DNA of 64,000 bases from contig NZ_FNJJ01000001.1 of NCBI RefSeq assembly GCF_900104265.1, forward strand, positions 260,557-324,556, in the 5' to 3' direction. The position numbers and the translations under genes are program-made. The notes under the pieces are model-generated. The model worked only from the letters and a program-made list of their open reading frames with translations, was not told the origin of the DNA and did no database searches. Shown one piece after another: positions 17,307 through 25,683 of this stretch (within the stretch, counting starts at the first letter, position 1; each line of letters starts with the position of its first letter). This stretch comes from Ectopseudomonas guguanensis (lineage in GTDB: Bacteria > Pseudomonadota > Gammaproteobacteria > Pseudomonadales > Pseudomonadaceae).

Positions 17307-18902
17307 TCAGTCCTGCAACAGCACGCCAGGAGCCAGGCGCTGCTCCGGGTCGAAATGCGTGGCCAGGCTGCGCAGCGTGGCCATGCCCAGCTCGCCCTTC
17401 TCCGCCGCCAGATAAGGTGCGTGGTCACGACCGACGCCGTGCTGATGGCTGATGGTGCCGCGATTCTCGGCGATGGTGCGGCTGGCCGCCGCCTTGAGCC
17501 GCTGCCAGCGCGCCATGGCGGTGGCGTAGTCGGCGCCGGGGCGGAACACGTAGGTGGTGTAGATGCTCGAACCTTCGCCGTAGACGTGCGACAGGTGGGT
17601 GAAGACGTGTACCCGCTCGCCCTCGCCGACCAGCTCGTCACACAGGCTGGCCTCGACCTTGTTCAACAGGTTGTCGACGTTGGACCAGTCGGTGGCGGTT
17701 TCCAGGGTATCCACCAGGTAGCCGCGCTCCCACAGACCATGACGCAGGTAAGGGAAGCGGAAGCGGTTGTGCTCCCACTTCTTGCCCAGCAGGGTACCGG
17801 TGAACACGCCACCAAAGCCTTTCAGCAGGCGCCGCGTCTGTTTCAGCGAGGCGGCGTTCTGCACCCGGCTGCCGGTGACGCCAAAGGTCAGCATGCATTT
17901 CTCGTCACGGGCGCCGCGCAGCGCCAGGTACTTCTCCAGCAGCGCGATCTGCTGCGGATGGCCGGCCAGGGCCAGCTGGGTACGGGTTTCGATGGCGTTG
18001 GACAGGCGCAGCATGGACAGCGGCACGCGCGCCTGGGCCAGGCTGCGAATGGCGCTCAGCGCCTGCTGCCAGCTGGGCAGGAACACCGCATAGAAGCGCT
18101 CCTGCTCGGCCAGGCGACTGATGCGCACGCGCACCTCGGAGATCACCCCGAAGCGCCCTTCCGAACCCAGCACCAGCTCGCGCAGATCGGGGCCGGCGGC
18201 CGACGCCGGGAAGGTCGGAATCTCCAGAGTGCCGGCGAAGGTTTCCAGCTTACCGCCGGCGAACAGTTGCTCGATGCGCCCGTAGCGCAGCGACTGCTGT
18301 CCGCTGGAGCGGCTGGCGACCCAGCCGCCGAGGGTCGACAGCTCCCAGGACTGCGGGAAGTGGCCCAGGGTGTAGCCACGGGCGCGCAGCTGGCTTTCCA
18401 CCTGCGGGCCGTTGGCACCAGGGCCGAAGGTGGCGATCAGGCTGTCCTCGTCGATATCCAGCAGGCGCGTCATGCGCTCCAGCGACAGGGTCAGCACCGG
18501 GCGCTGGCCGGCCTGCGGGTTGATGTGGCCGGCCACCGAGGTACCGCCGCCGTAGGGAATCAGGGTGACGTCATGTTTCTGTGCCCAGGCCAGCAGCTCG
18601 CGGATCTGCTCGGCGCTTTCCGGGCAGGCGACGCCATCGGGGAACAGGCCGAACTCGCCGGAGCGCATGGCCAGCCAGTCCGGCAGGCTCTGGCCGCGGG
18701 CATGGCGCACGCGCACCTCGGCATCAACGCAGATCAGCGGATGCGGGGCCAGACGCGAGACCGGCACACGCGCCAGCACGTCCTGCAGGCTGGCGTCGGC
18801 CAGGCGCTGCCCCGGCCCGATCAGCTCGGCGAGAAAAGCCTCGCCATGGGCCGGCAGTTCCACCTCGGTCGCTTCGTCTCCCCATCCGTTCCAGCGTCGC
18901 AT
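17307..18902 (-). CDS. FAD-binding (PCMH-type) oxidase, alkyl-DHAP-synthase-like
   Basis: 531 residues from MRRWNGWGDEATEV, preceded by a GGGGGA ribosome site; two further in-frame ATGs lie 12 and 24 bases upstream. FAD-binding PCMH domain with LIPYGGGTSVAGHINP, FPQSWELSTLGGWVASRSSG and LVLGSEGRFGVISEV, then a C-terminal FAD-linked oxidase cap ending HQHGVGRDHAPYL. The pattern matches alkyldihydroxyacetonephosphate synthase and bacterial relatives such as YgcU. It forms one transcription unit with the GlpD-like and kinase genes. Confidence 0.87.
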   Translation of the reverse strand: MRRWNGWGDEATEVELPAHGEAFLAELIGPGQRLADASLQDVLARVPVSRLAPHPLICVDAEVRVRHARGQSLPDWLAMRSGEFGLFPDGVACPESAEQIRELLAWAQKHDVTLIPYGGGTSVAGHINPQAGQRPVLTLSLERMTRLLDIDEDSLIATFGPGANGPQVESQLRARGYTLGHFPQSWELSTLGGWVASRSSGQQSLRYGRIEQLFAGGKLETFAGTLEIPTFPASAAGPDLRELVLGSEGRFGVISEVRVRISRLAEQERFYAVFLPSWQQALSAIRSLAQARVPLSMLRLSNAIETRTQLALAGHPQQIALLEKYLALRGARDEKCMLTFGVTGSRVQNAASLKQTRRLLKGFGGVFTGTLLGKKWEHNRFRFPYLRHGLWERGYLVDTLETATDWSNVDNLLNKVEASLCDELVGEGERVHVFTHLSHVYGEGSSIYTTYVFRPGADYATAMARWQRLKAAASRTIAENRGTISHQHGVGRDHAPYLAAEKGELGMATLRSLATHFDPEQRLAPGVLLQD

Positions 18903-19027
18903 CGCATCCCCCATTCCGATCAGCACTTATGGCTGCCTATACTAGCCAGCCGCCGATTTCCGTCACTGTCGAATCGGGACAGGCCATATCGCCAATCAAG
19001 ACAGGCCTCGCAGAACAAGAAGAATCC

Positions 19028-20062
19028 ATGGAAAACCTCGGCTACACCTCGGTTCCCGCTCTGCTCAAGTACCTGCGCCAGGCCGAACAGCTCGGTCTGG
19101 ATATCGACCGTGCGCTGGCGGCCGCCGGTGTCCAGGCGCAGGATCTGGCCGACAACGGCAAGCGGATTCCCAGCGAGGTGCACGAACGCCTGCTGGCGCA
19201 TCTGCTGGAGGTGTCCGGCGACCCGCTGTTCGGCCTGCACGCCGCGCGTTTCGTGCAACCCGGCTCGTGGAGCGTGCTCGGTTACATCGCCATGAACTGC
19301 GCCACCCTGGGTGAGGCCATGGGCCGCATCGTGCCGTACGAGAAATTGGTGGGCGACATGGGCACCAGCCGTCTCGAAGCCGCCAAGGATCACGTGCGGC
19401 TGATCTGGAGTTGTCGCCATCAGGCGCCGCAGGTGCGCCGGCACATGGTGGAGAACGTGCTCGCCTCCTGGCTGCTGTACGCACGCTGGATCGCCGACTC
19501 CGAGCACTCGCCGCGCGAAGTCTGGTTCGAGCACGCGCAACCGGCCGGCACCGAGCTGGCCGAATACCAGGCGCTGTTCGGCTGCCCGGTACTGTTCGAG
19601 CAACCCTGCAACGCCCTGCTGGTGCCGCTGGACTACCTCGGCGTGCCGCTGCGCCAGGCCGACGCCAACCTGCTGCGCACCCTGGAAGAACATGCTCTGG
19701 CGCTGATGGCCGGGCTCGACGAGGACGAGCCGCTACCGCTACGGGTGAAGAACGCCCTGCGCCTGCTGCTCAAGGACGGCCTGCCACGCAAGGAGCGGGT
19801 GGCGGAGAAGTTCGACATGACCGTGCGCACCCTGCAGCGCCACCTGCAGCAGGCCGGCACCAGCTACCAGCAGATTCTCGACGAGCTGCGTCAGGAACTG
19901 GCCGAGCACTACCTGCTGCGCAGCGACCTGGCGATCCAGGACATCGCCTGCTACCTCGGCTTCACCGAGGCACGCTCCTTCCACCGCAGCTTCAAGGGCT
20001 GGACCGGGCAGACGCCGGGCGAATTTCGTGAGAGCCGGCGCCGCGACAATCCGCTGGGCTAA
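19028..20062 (+). CDS. AraC-family transcriptional regulator
   Basis: 344 residues from MENLGYTSVPALLKYLRQAE. The N-terminal half is the Arabinose_bd-type domain of OruR/ArgR-like regulators and the C-terminal 100 residues the double HTH (ERVAEKFDMTVRTLQRHLQQ, IQDIACYLGFTEARSFHRSF). It is divergent from the FAD-oxidase operon with a 125-base gap, so that operon is the likely target. Its last four bases overlap the convergent hvfX gene. Confidence 0.9.
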   Translation: MENLGYTSVPALLKYLRQAEQLGLDIDRALAAAGVQAQDLADNGKRIPSEVHERLLAHLLEVSGDPLFGLHAARFVQPGSWSVLGYIAMNCATLGEAMGRIVPYEKLVGDMGTSRLEAAKDHVRLIWSCRHQAPQVRRHMVENVLASWLLYARWIADSEHSPREVWFEHAQPAGTELAEYQALFGCPVLFEQPCNALLVPLDYLGVPLRQADANLLRTLEEHALALMAGLDEDEPLPLRVKNALRLLLKDGLPRKERVAEKFDMTVRTLQRHLQQAGTSYQQILDELRQELAEHYLLRSDLAIQDIACYLGFTEARSFHRSFKGWTGQTPGEFRESRRRDNPLG

Positions 20063-20658
20063 CGGGACATTCTGAAACGCCGCGCCAGCCAGTAGTCGAG
20101 ACTCAACCAGCGCCCTGCCCCGCTGAAGAACAACGCCACCAGCATCACCAGGTAGGTGGCGGCGAACTCGATGCCATTGTTCAGCACCACGAACTTGCCA
20201 CTGGCGGTCAGCCAGTCGTAATTGCCGTGCTCACGCAGGATGCTGCGCGCCCGTTCGAGCTTCTCCGCCGCCGCCAACACGCGCTCGTTGGCGAAGGGCG
20301 CGGACGGGTCGGCAATCGCCTGCCAGCCATAGGGCCAGTGCACGGCGAAGATCGCCACCAGCATGGTGACGATCAGCGGGATGCTAATCCAGCGCACCGC
20401 CAGGCCGAACAGCAGCAGAATGGCGCCACCGGCCTCGGTCAGCGCCGCTGCCCAGGCCAGCAGCTCGGGAAACGGCAGGCCGAGCCCCCAATCCGGATTG
20501 CCGAACCAGGCGGCAGTGGCGTCGATGTCCTTGAGCTTCTGCGTGCCGGCCATCCAGAACACCGGCACCAGATACAGGCGCAGCAGCAGCGGGCCGAGAA
20601 AATCCAGGCGCCGGGTAGCCTCCAGCGCGTCCTGGAAGCGATTGAGCAAAGCGATCAT
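20059..20658 (-). CDS. hvfX: DoxX-family membrane protein of the RiPP operon (HvfX-like)
   Basis: 199 residues, four predicted membrane segments (around 23-40, 68-88, 92-110 and 160-182) with the DoxX features PVFWMAGTQKLKD and LTEAGGAILLLFGL. As the last gene of the hvfABC operon, 5 bases after hvfC, it corresponds to HvfX, a DoxX-type partner found with these modified-peptide clusters. Its biochemical role is unclear; a redox or copper-linked role at the inner membrane is inferred. Confidence 0.85.
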   Translation of the reverse strand: MIALLNRFQDALEATRRLDFLGPLLLRLYLVPVFWMAGTQKLKDIDATAAWFGNPDWGLGLPFPELLAWAAALTEAGGAILLLFGLAVRWISIPLIVTMLVAIFAVHWPYGWQAIADPSAPFANERVLAAAEKLERARSILREHGNYDWLTASGKFVVLNNGIEFAATYLVMLVALFFSGAGRWLSLDYWLARRFRMSR

Positions 20659-20663
20659 GGCGG

Positions 20664-21374
20664 TCAGTCCTCGGAATAGGGAAACCAGATATCGCGCGCC
20701 AGCCAGTCATCCAGCAGCGCGTGGGCGTTGGTGAAGTAATGGTGGTCGGCAGCCAGGCCGTGCTCGGTGGCCAGCGCCTGTAGCGCCTGCCCAGGCGGCT
20801 CGCCGGCCTGCAGGTGCAACGCCAGCTGATAGGCGAACGGCGCCAGTTGCATGAAGCGCACCTGATCCTGGCGGTCACGCCACACCAGCAAACAAGTCGG
20901 CTCGGCCGGTGGCTGCGTGGGGCAGTGATCAGCACCGATCCTCTGCACCGGCCAGCGATAGGCCAGCGGCCAGGCCAATGGCGACCAACCGCGCTCGGGC
21001 AAGTGCGCATCGCTGACATCCAGCGCCAGCTCGACCCACTCGTAGTGCGCCAGCTCCAGCATGAACGCAGGGTCGTCAGGCTCGGCGCGATAGCCCTGCT
21101 GCAGCCAGGCAATGAACTCCTGACTGATCTCGAGAAAGTACGGCGTGCTCGACCGGTGCTCGGCGAAGAACGCGCGCAGCAGCCGCCGCCAGCGCTCGGC
21201 CCCGAGAACCCCGCGCAGCACCGGAAAGGCGCCGCCCACCAGGCTGGCGACATTGTTGAAGAACAGCTCCTCGTAGATCGCCATGCGCTCGCCGCTAATG
21301 CCCGGCAACAGCGGCTGCACCTCAGGCTGGCGAATACGTGCAGCGAAGTCGCGCTGCTGCTGAATGCCACTCAT
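20664..21374 (-). CDS. hvfC: RiPP modification partner protein HvfC/BufC (DUF2063)
   Basis: 236 residues. The N-terminal DUF2063 domain shows RMAIYEELFFNNVASLVGGAFPVLR and HRSSTPYFLEISQEFIAWL, followed by a winged-helix-like C-terminal part. In MNIO systems this protein binds the precursor peptide and delivers it to the DUF692 enzyme. Its ATG overlaps the TGA of hvfB by four bases, so the two products are translationally coupled. Confidence 0.9.
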   Translation of the reverse strand: MSGIQQQRDFAARIRQPEVQPLLPGISGERMAIYEELFFNNVASLVGGAFPVLRGVLGAERWRRLLRAFFAEHRSSTPYFLEISQEFIAWLQQGYRAEPDDPAFMLELAHYEWVELALDVSDAHLPERGWSPLAWPLAYRWPVQRIGADHCPTQPPAEPTCLLVWRDRQDQVRFMQLAPFAYQLALHLQAGEPPGQALQALATEHGLAADHHYFTNAHALLDDWLARDIWFPYSED

Positions 21375-22213
21375 GTGCCGTACCTGCTCAGCGGCTGCAC
21401 GGCCTGTTGCAGGCTGCGGATATGTGCCAGCTCGGCATACAGCTCAGCCAGCGGCGGGAAGTTGAAATCGCGCTCCAGCAGCGTCGGGCGCACGCCATGC
21501 TGCACGTAAGCGCTGCTCAGCAGTGCCCACACCGGGTCGATGACCGGCGCACCGTGGGTGTCGATCTTCAGGTCCGCCGCCTGATCGTAATGACCGGCGA
21601 CGTGCAAATAGGCGATACGCTCACTCGGCATCGCGGCGATGTAGGCATCGGCATCGAAACCGAAGTTCAGGCTGTTGACGTAGACGTTGTTGACATCCAG
21701 CAACAACTGGCAGTCGGCACGTTCCAGCACGGCGCGAACGAAGTCTGCCTCGTCCAGCTCGCCGGGCAGGCGTGCGTAAGCCGAGACATTCTCGATGATC
21801 AGCGGCCGCTCCAGCAGATCCTGAACGATGCGCACGCGCTCGGCGATGCGCACCACCGACTCTTCGGAAAACGGCAGCGGCATCAGGTCATACAGCTGAC
21901 CATCGTCGGCGCAGGCCGACAGGTGCTCGCTGTAGGCCAACACGCCATGCGCGTCGAGAAAGCCCTTGATGGCGTGCAGCAACTCCAGGTTCAGCGGCGC
22001 GAAGCCGCCGAGGTTGAGGGACAGACCATGGCACAGCAACGGCCGGCCTTCGCTCAGGGCGCGCAACTGCTTGCCCAGCCGGCCACCGACACCGATCCAG
22101 TTCTCCGGCGCCACTTCGAGAAAGTCGGCGCCGCCGGCATGATCGCCGATCAGCTCGGCGAGCAGCCCGCGACGCAGGCCGAGACCGGCGCCGGTGAGGT
22201 TTGCGAGGTGCAT
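21371..22213 (-). CDS. hvfB: MNIO-type RiPP maturase HvfB/BufB (DUF692)
   Basis: 280 residues from MHLANLTGAGLGLRRG, with GGAGG upstream. TIM-barrel DUF692 enzyme of the multinuclear non-haem iron oxidase family. Likely iron ligands and active-site motifs are visible: CHGLSLNLGG (H62), YSEHLSA (E96, H97), IENVSAYA (E141), LLLDVNNVYVN (D173), HVAGHYD (H204, H208) and DTHGAP (H220). Such enzymes turn cysteine side chains of EGKCG motifs into oxazolone/thioamide-type copper-binding groups. Its substrate would be the HvfA product encoded 20 bases upstream. Confidence 0.92.
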   Translation of the reverse strand: MHLANLTGAGLGLRRGLLAELIGDHAGGADFLEVAPENWIGVGGRLGKQLRALSEGRPLLCHGLSLNLGGFAPLNLELLHAIKGFLDAHGVLAYSEHLSACADDGQLYDLMPLPFSEESVVRIAERVRIVQDLLERPLIIENVSAYARLPGELDEADFVRAVLERADCQLLLDVNNVYVNSLNFGFDADAYIAAMPSERIAYLHVAGHYDQAADLKIDTHGAPVIDPVWALLSSAYVQHGVRPTLLERDFNFPPLAELYAELAHIRSLQQAVQPLSRYGT

Positions 22214-22233
22214 GATCCGTCCTCCCCTTGCTC

Positions 22234-22527
22234 TTACTCGCTCTTCTCGCTGCCGCACTTGCCTTCGCCGCATTTACCCTCGGCGTCGGCCTTCTTCTCG
22301 CCGCCACACTTGCCCTCGCCGCACTTGCCTTCCTTGTCGGCTTTCATCTCGCCACCGCATTTGCCTTCGCCACAGGAACCTTCCTGCGCCTTCTCGGCAG
22401 CGGCCAGGCTGTAGCCGCTGGCCAGTTCCTGCGCAGCGAAGGGGTTGCTCGCGGCGTGGGCAGTGAAGGCCACGGAAGTCAGCAGCGCAGCGCCCAGGGT
22501 GGCAGTCAGGGTATTGAGTTGTTTCAT
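22234..22527 (-). CDS. hvfA: Secreted RiPP precursor with EGKCG repeats (HvfA/BufA-like)
   Basis: 97 residues. A Sec signal peptide (MKQLNTLTATLGAALLTSV.. ending AHA at about 25), a 20-residue leader-like stretch, then three tandem 17-residue repeats beginning at residues 49, 66 and 83. Each repeat carries two EGxCG motifs, six cysteines in all (52, 57, 69, 74, 86, 91), spaced by K/E/G-rich linkers. This is the hallmark of BufA/HvfA copper-sequestering peptides whose cysteines are modified by the DUF692 enzyme. The ATG has a GGAGAG site. First gene of hvfABCX. Confidence 0.92.
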   Translation of the reverse strand: MKQLNTLTATLGAALLTSVAFTAHAASNPFAAQELASGYSLAAAEKAQEGSCGEGKCGGEMKADKEGKCGEGKCGGEKKADAEGKCGEGKCGSEKSE

Positions 22528-22581
22528 GGCATCTCTCCATCGGTTTCGAATGCGGGGCCGGATTGGCGCCCTCGCAGCAAT

Positions 22582-22608
22582 GGACGAGGCAGGGATGCGG
22601 GCGTTACA
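22582..22608 (-). promoter_or_regulatory. Candidate ECF-sigma promoter of hvfA
   Basis: On the minus strand GTAACG (22607-22602) is followed after 15 bases by CGTCC (22586-22582), about 55 bases before the hvfA ATG. The GTAAC-N15/16-CG form resembles ECF promoters reported for related DUF2282 operons (Caulobacter SigF: GTAACC-N16-CGAA). Match is by eye only. Confidence 0.35.
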
Positions 22609-22627
22609 GCGGGCGAAAAAAGTTTTC

Positions 22628-22649
22628 GTAGCCCGGATGAAATCCGGGG
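22628..22649. repeat. REP family-A single arm
   Basis: Starts GTAGCCCGGATGAAATCC, identical to the arm at 15319. No partner arm follows, so the palindrome is incomplete at the island edge. Confidence 0.8.
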
Positions 22650-22981
22650 GGCGCTTTGCCCGCTACCAGTCGCGGCTACGACTGCATGGATGCAGGAGGT
22701 AGAGCGAAGCAGGATGCCAGAGCCGAAAGCCCTCCCGCAGGCACAGGAACATCCACCGCACCGTGGGAGGCGCTTCAGCGGCGAGGCTTTCGATAGCCAG
22801 TAGCTCGAACATCCACCGCAAACGGTGGATAAAAAACGTCATCGCCCCTACACGCGATGTACCAAGCGTAATGCTGGAGCCAAAAGAGGAGGTCAAGCGA
22901 ATACAGCGGACTGCCGGAGCACAGCGATAAGGCCATGATTGGAAGGGATTTTTAGTGCGAAGCGAAACGGGATGGTGCGGA

Positions 22982-23064
22982 GTTAGATGGAAGGCTCTAC
23001 TATCGGATTCGTACCGCCATCCATCTAACCCCTGTTATGAGTCTGAGCGAAGCTCCGTTAGAGC
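22982..23064 (+). other. Candidate integron recombination region (degenerate attC)
   Basis: GTTAGATGGA at 22982-22991 is the perfect inverse of TCCATCTAAC at 23020-23029, and a second GTTAG core (GTTAGAGC) follows at 23057-23064. In an integron array the start of a cassette complements the R'' box of its own attC, and this is that pattern. An internal GAGC-GAA-GCTC hairpin lies at 23045-23055. The expected L''/L' pairing is weak, so this site is less certain than the one at 24744. Confidence 0.4.
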
Positions 23065-23112
23065 ATATTAAAAAGTTTAAATATTCACTTTACTTAGGCT
23101 TGGGAATTTGAA

Positions 23113-24733
23113 TTGAGATATATAGTTCTACTAATTATCATGACGTTGCTGGTGCTTGGATCGGTGAGTGTTGACGTGGGCAAGATCACCCCGTGGCTTT
23201 TGGGTGTTAACTTTACGATAGCTATATTCTCTATTAACTTTACATTTTTTTGGCCATCAACTCTCCAAGTACAAAGCGATATACAGCGAGATAACAACAA
23301 GGCAATGGTTCAACGTTGTTGCGTTATTGACTTTGCCACTTTTGCCTCTAATCTGCTTTTTAAGCATACCCGAACACTTTGGAAAAATAGCGTTGTGGAT
23401 GCTTCCTATATTGATTTTCTCTTCTATAGATAATGCAATTCTGACAACCAGATACCTAAGCGCTAAAAAATTTATTGAAGATTCCATCAGCGAAAACACC
23501 ATATCCCGATACCTAGAGCAGCTATCTATAGAAATAAAGTCTGAGGTAGAATTGCATCAGAGTTATTTGAATGATGGGGGAAATTATCAAAAACCCATAC
23601 ATGCCTATGATTTCGAGCCTAGCACGTTAGGGATTGAACCAAATGATATATGGGACTCAATGACTACCATAACAAACTTGGCCGTTGAGAATAATGACTA
23701 TCCGATTTTTCGGCAGTCATTAAATGCAATTTTAAAGCTTGTCGTCAGATTCTACTCGTTCAAATTTAAAGACGCAGACTCTTATAAGATAGATGCCGGA
23801 ATAAAGTATATAGCCAGAAAAAGGCTGCGTTCAATTATCGCTTCTGTGGTTGAGAAAGATCAGAGCGGTATATTTTTTCAATCACTATCGAGTGATCTAT
23901 GTGATTTCTTAATGAAAGATGAGCTGCTTCAAAAGCCATGCTCAGATTTAGCAAGATCGATTGCTTCTGATGCCGTATGGATTGCTAAAAAAATGCTCGA
24001 ATCACATAGTGTTATAGAACCGATAAAAGTACTGAACACTATTCATAGAATTGCTGAAGTTAATATTTACGAGATGGAGAATAACGTTTCTGAGAACAAT
24101 TTGGAACAGCTTGATAAATACAACATATCAGCTTACGCTTATGATATTAAGGTGCTAGGTGTCTCTGCCCTTAATAATGGCAATTCTCATTTTGCATATA
24201 GATGCATGGAAAGCCTTTCTTACCTCGGATGCAATTCTGCTAAATTAAAGTCCACGCAGACGGTTGTGGCTGTTTTTGAGTCCATTGTTCAGTTAGGTCG
24301 ACTGGCTAGAAACTTGAAAATAGGCTGCTTTTGGTCTCGCTGCTTGATTCCTGCTGAAAGCCATGCTGAAGAGTTTATGGGTCATATATTGACTTGGCTG
24401 GTGCAGGATATTGAGCCTGACGGAAACTTCTTTATGAGGGGTTATGCTGAGCAGGCGTATTCTCGTATTCGAGGAGTTAAATGCTCAATTAAGCCAAAAG
24501 CAAATAGCAATCCGTGCTTCTGGATAGAGGAATTAGAAAAAGATGGTAAAAAAATACCCCATATAGAATATGAATCAGGCATGTATGGTTATGGTGGAAA
24601 TTCGGATTATTCGGATTATTCAAATTTGAAAGAATATGTCCTACATGGAATTAGATCTGAGAGCACCGCGATGATATTTCATAGCACACCTATACCGTTG
24701 AATATAGAGTGCGAGGACGGTGAAGAAAATTGA
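23113..24733 (+). pseudogene. Cassette-borne membrane protein, frame broken at a T7 run
   Basis: A frame opening at TTG 23113 (LRYIVLLIIMTLLVLG; ATG at 23140) codes for membrane helices and runs through FTFF into the homopolymer T7 at 23245-23251. After it that frame becomes nonsense and stops at 23433. If one T is dropped, translation continues as GHQLSKYKAIYSEITTRQWF and on into LTLPLLPLICFL and the long frame that ends at 24733. The rest is an intact 468-codon frame if started from TTG 23327. The repaired protein is about 539 residues, with three or so N-terminal membrane helices and a large helical cytoplasmic domain. I do not recognise the family. AT-rich, unlike its surroundings. Confidence 0.6.
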
Positions 24734-24743
24734 AGCGAACAAC

Positions 24744-24816
24744 ACATAACAAAGCGCTGTTGCCGGATTGCATTTCCGCTAGCGCTACAATGCAGCCGCA
24801 AAGCGCCGCGTTAGCG
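24744..24816 (+). other. Integron attC site (73 bp)
   Basis: ACATAAC (24744-24750, R''-like) and GTTAGCG (24810-24816, R'-like) bracket an imperfect palindrome in which AAAGCGCTGTTGCCGGATT pairs with the inverse of AATGCAGCCGCAAAGCGCC, leaving the usual unpaired bases. The upstream gene stops 10 bases before it and the next gene starts 4 bases after it, in the same direction. That is the normal layout of integron gene cassettes. No integrase gene is in the window. Confidence 0.65.
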
Positions 24817-24820
24817 GTCA

Positions 24821-25549
24821 ATGAATATGCCTTTGCTGAACCTCTCTGCTGATACAGCCCCTGCGCTCCTTAAAGCATTGCGGGAAGTTGACATTAAAGT
24901 ACCGAGCATTACTAAAGGCCGTTCGCACACACATCGCGAACGCTATTTGATGGCTCGCTTCCTTGCAACAACAGCAGAATCGCAGCTGATCGATTATCCA
25001 CTGACCGTGACACATCGCGACAAGCCTGACTTTGTGCTGCAAATCGCCTCCAATCTTATCGGTGTTGAATGCATTGAAGCTGTCCCGGAGGAGTGGTACG
25101 AAATTGAAGCAATACGGGGTCGCAAGTATCCGCATGCATTTAATTTTGGCCAGAAATTTGAACCTGGCAAAAAACTGTTCAACTCCCAGCAGAAAGACGA
25201 AATTGCAAGCGGAAACCGTGCGGGTTTGCCATGGATGGGAAACAGCGCAGAGCTTGAATGGGCTGAAGCCATGGCGCATTTTATCCGATTAAAAACCGAA
25301 AAACTTCGCTCGGGGGATTACACAGAAACACATAATATGTGGCTTCTCATCCAAGACGAATGGCGCGTTCCTATCCACGACCCAGAAGAGATTAAAGAGG
25401 CCGCCACCCTATGCCTTCCGCTTATTGCACATTTACAGGTACAACCTTGTTTCAGCGCAATATTCATTTGTTGTCGTGGCTGGCTTTTATCATTCGGGCA
25501 TGGAAACTACAGCATGGAGCCAATTCGTGAACTTTGGCGTGACGATTAA
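24821..25549 (+). CDS. Cassette-borne hypothetical protein, PD-(D/E)xK-like core
   Basis: 242 residues starting at ATG 24821 immediately after the attC site (a second ATG lies at 24827). No named family recognised. Residues 57-86 (IDYPLTVTHRDKPDFVL.. IGVECIEA) show PD at 69-70 and ExxE at 83-86 on a predicted beta strand, the layout of PD-(D/E)xK-type nuclease folds, but the lysine is not in its usual place. Before it comes a basic helix (SHTHRERYLMARFL). Later parts show MWLLIQDEW and two hydrophobic strands. The TAA stop overlaps the sequence TAAC, perhaps what remains of a following attC. Confidence 0.65.
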   Translation: MNMPLLNLSADTAPALLKALREVDIKVPSITKGRSHTHRERYLMARFLATTAESQLIDYPLTVTHRDKPDFVLQIASNLIGVECIEAVPEEWYEIEAIRGRKYPHAFNFGQKFEPGKKLFNSQQKDEIASGNRAGLPWMGNSAELEWAEAMAHFIRLKTEKLRSGDYTETHNMWLLIQDEWRVPIHDPEEIKEAATLCLPLIAHLQVQPCFSAIFICCRGWLLSFGHGNYSMEPIRELWRDD

Positions 25550-25633
25550 CTATGCGCTCGCAGCGGGGCCAAGCGTTCAATCGATCACGGGGACCATCAT
25601 TGTTATCGGCCTTTTTCCGCTGCAGGACTCGCC

Positions 25634-25679
25634 TGATCCGAGGATAGGCATTTGAAAAACCAACCAAACCCTCGGATCA
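25634..25679 (-). terminator. Inverted repeat after the anti-sigma gene
   Basis: TGATCCGAGG (25634-25643) and CCTCGGATCA (25670-25679) form a perfect 10-bp inverted repeat with a 26-base loop that contains a T-rich stretch on the minus strand. It begins four bases past the anti-sigma stop and is the last structure before the island. Confidence 0.4.
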
Positions 25680-25683
25680 CGGC

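Larger units (their letters stand above)
22528..23112. other. 585-base gap: hvfA promoter region and left part of the low-GC island
   Basis: From left to right it holds the hvfA leader and a candidate ECF promoter (22582-22608), one REP family-A arm (22628-22649), a short direct repeat of GAACATCCACCGCA (about 22749 and 22808), and the GTTAG/TAAC inverted repeats at 22982-23064. Base composition changes to AT-rich from about 23065. I see no convincing gene in it. Confidence 0.6.

Noticed and set aside
23327..24733. Treating the 468-codon frame as a complete normal gene from TTG 23327
   Set aside because: No ribosome site precedes this TTG, and frame 2 upstream of it continues meaningful membrane-protein sequence back to the T7 run, which points to a frameshift instead.
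25547..25578. Third attC site after cassette gene 2
   Set aside because: TAAC overlaps the stop and a GCGTTC follows 23 bases on, but the R' box is off consensus (GTTC) and the arms do not pair well. At most a remnant.
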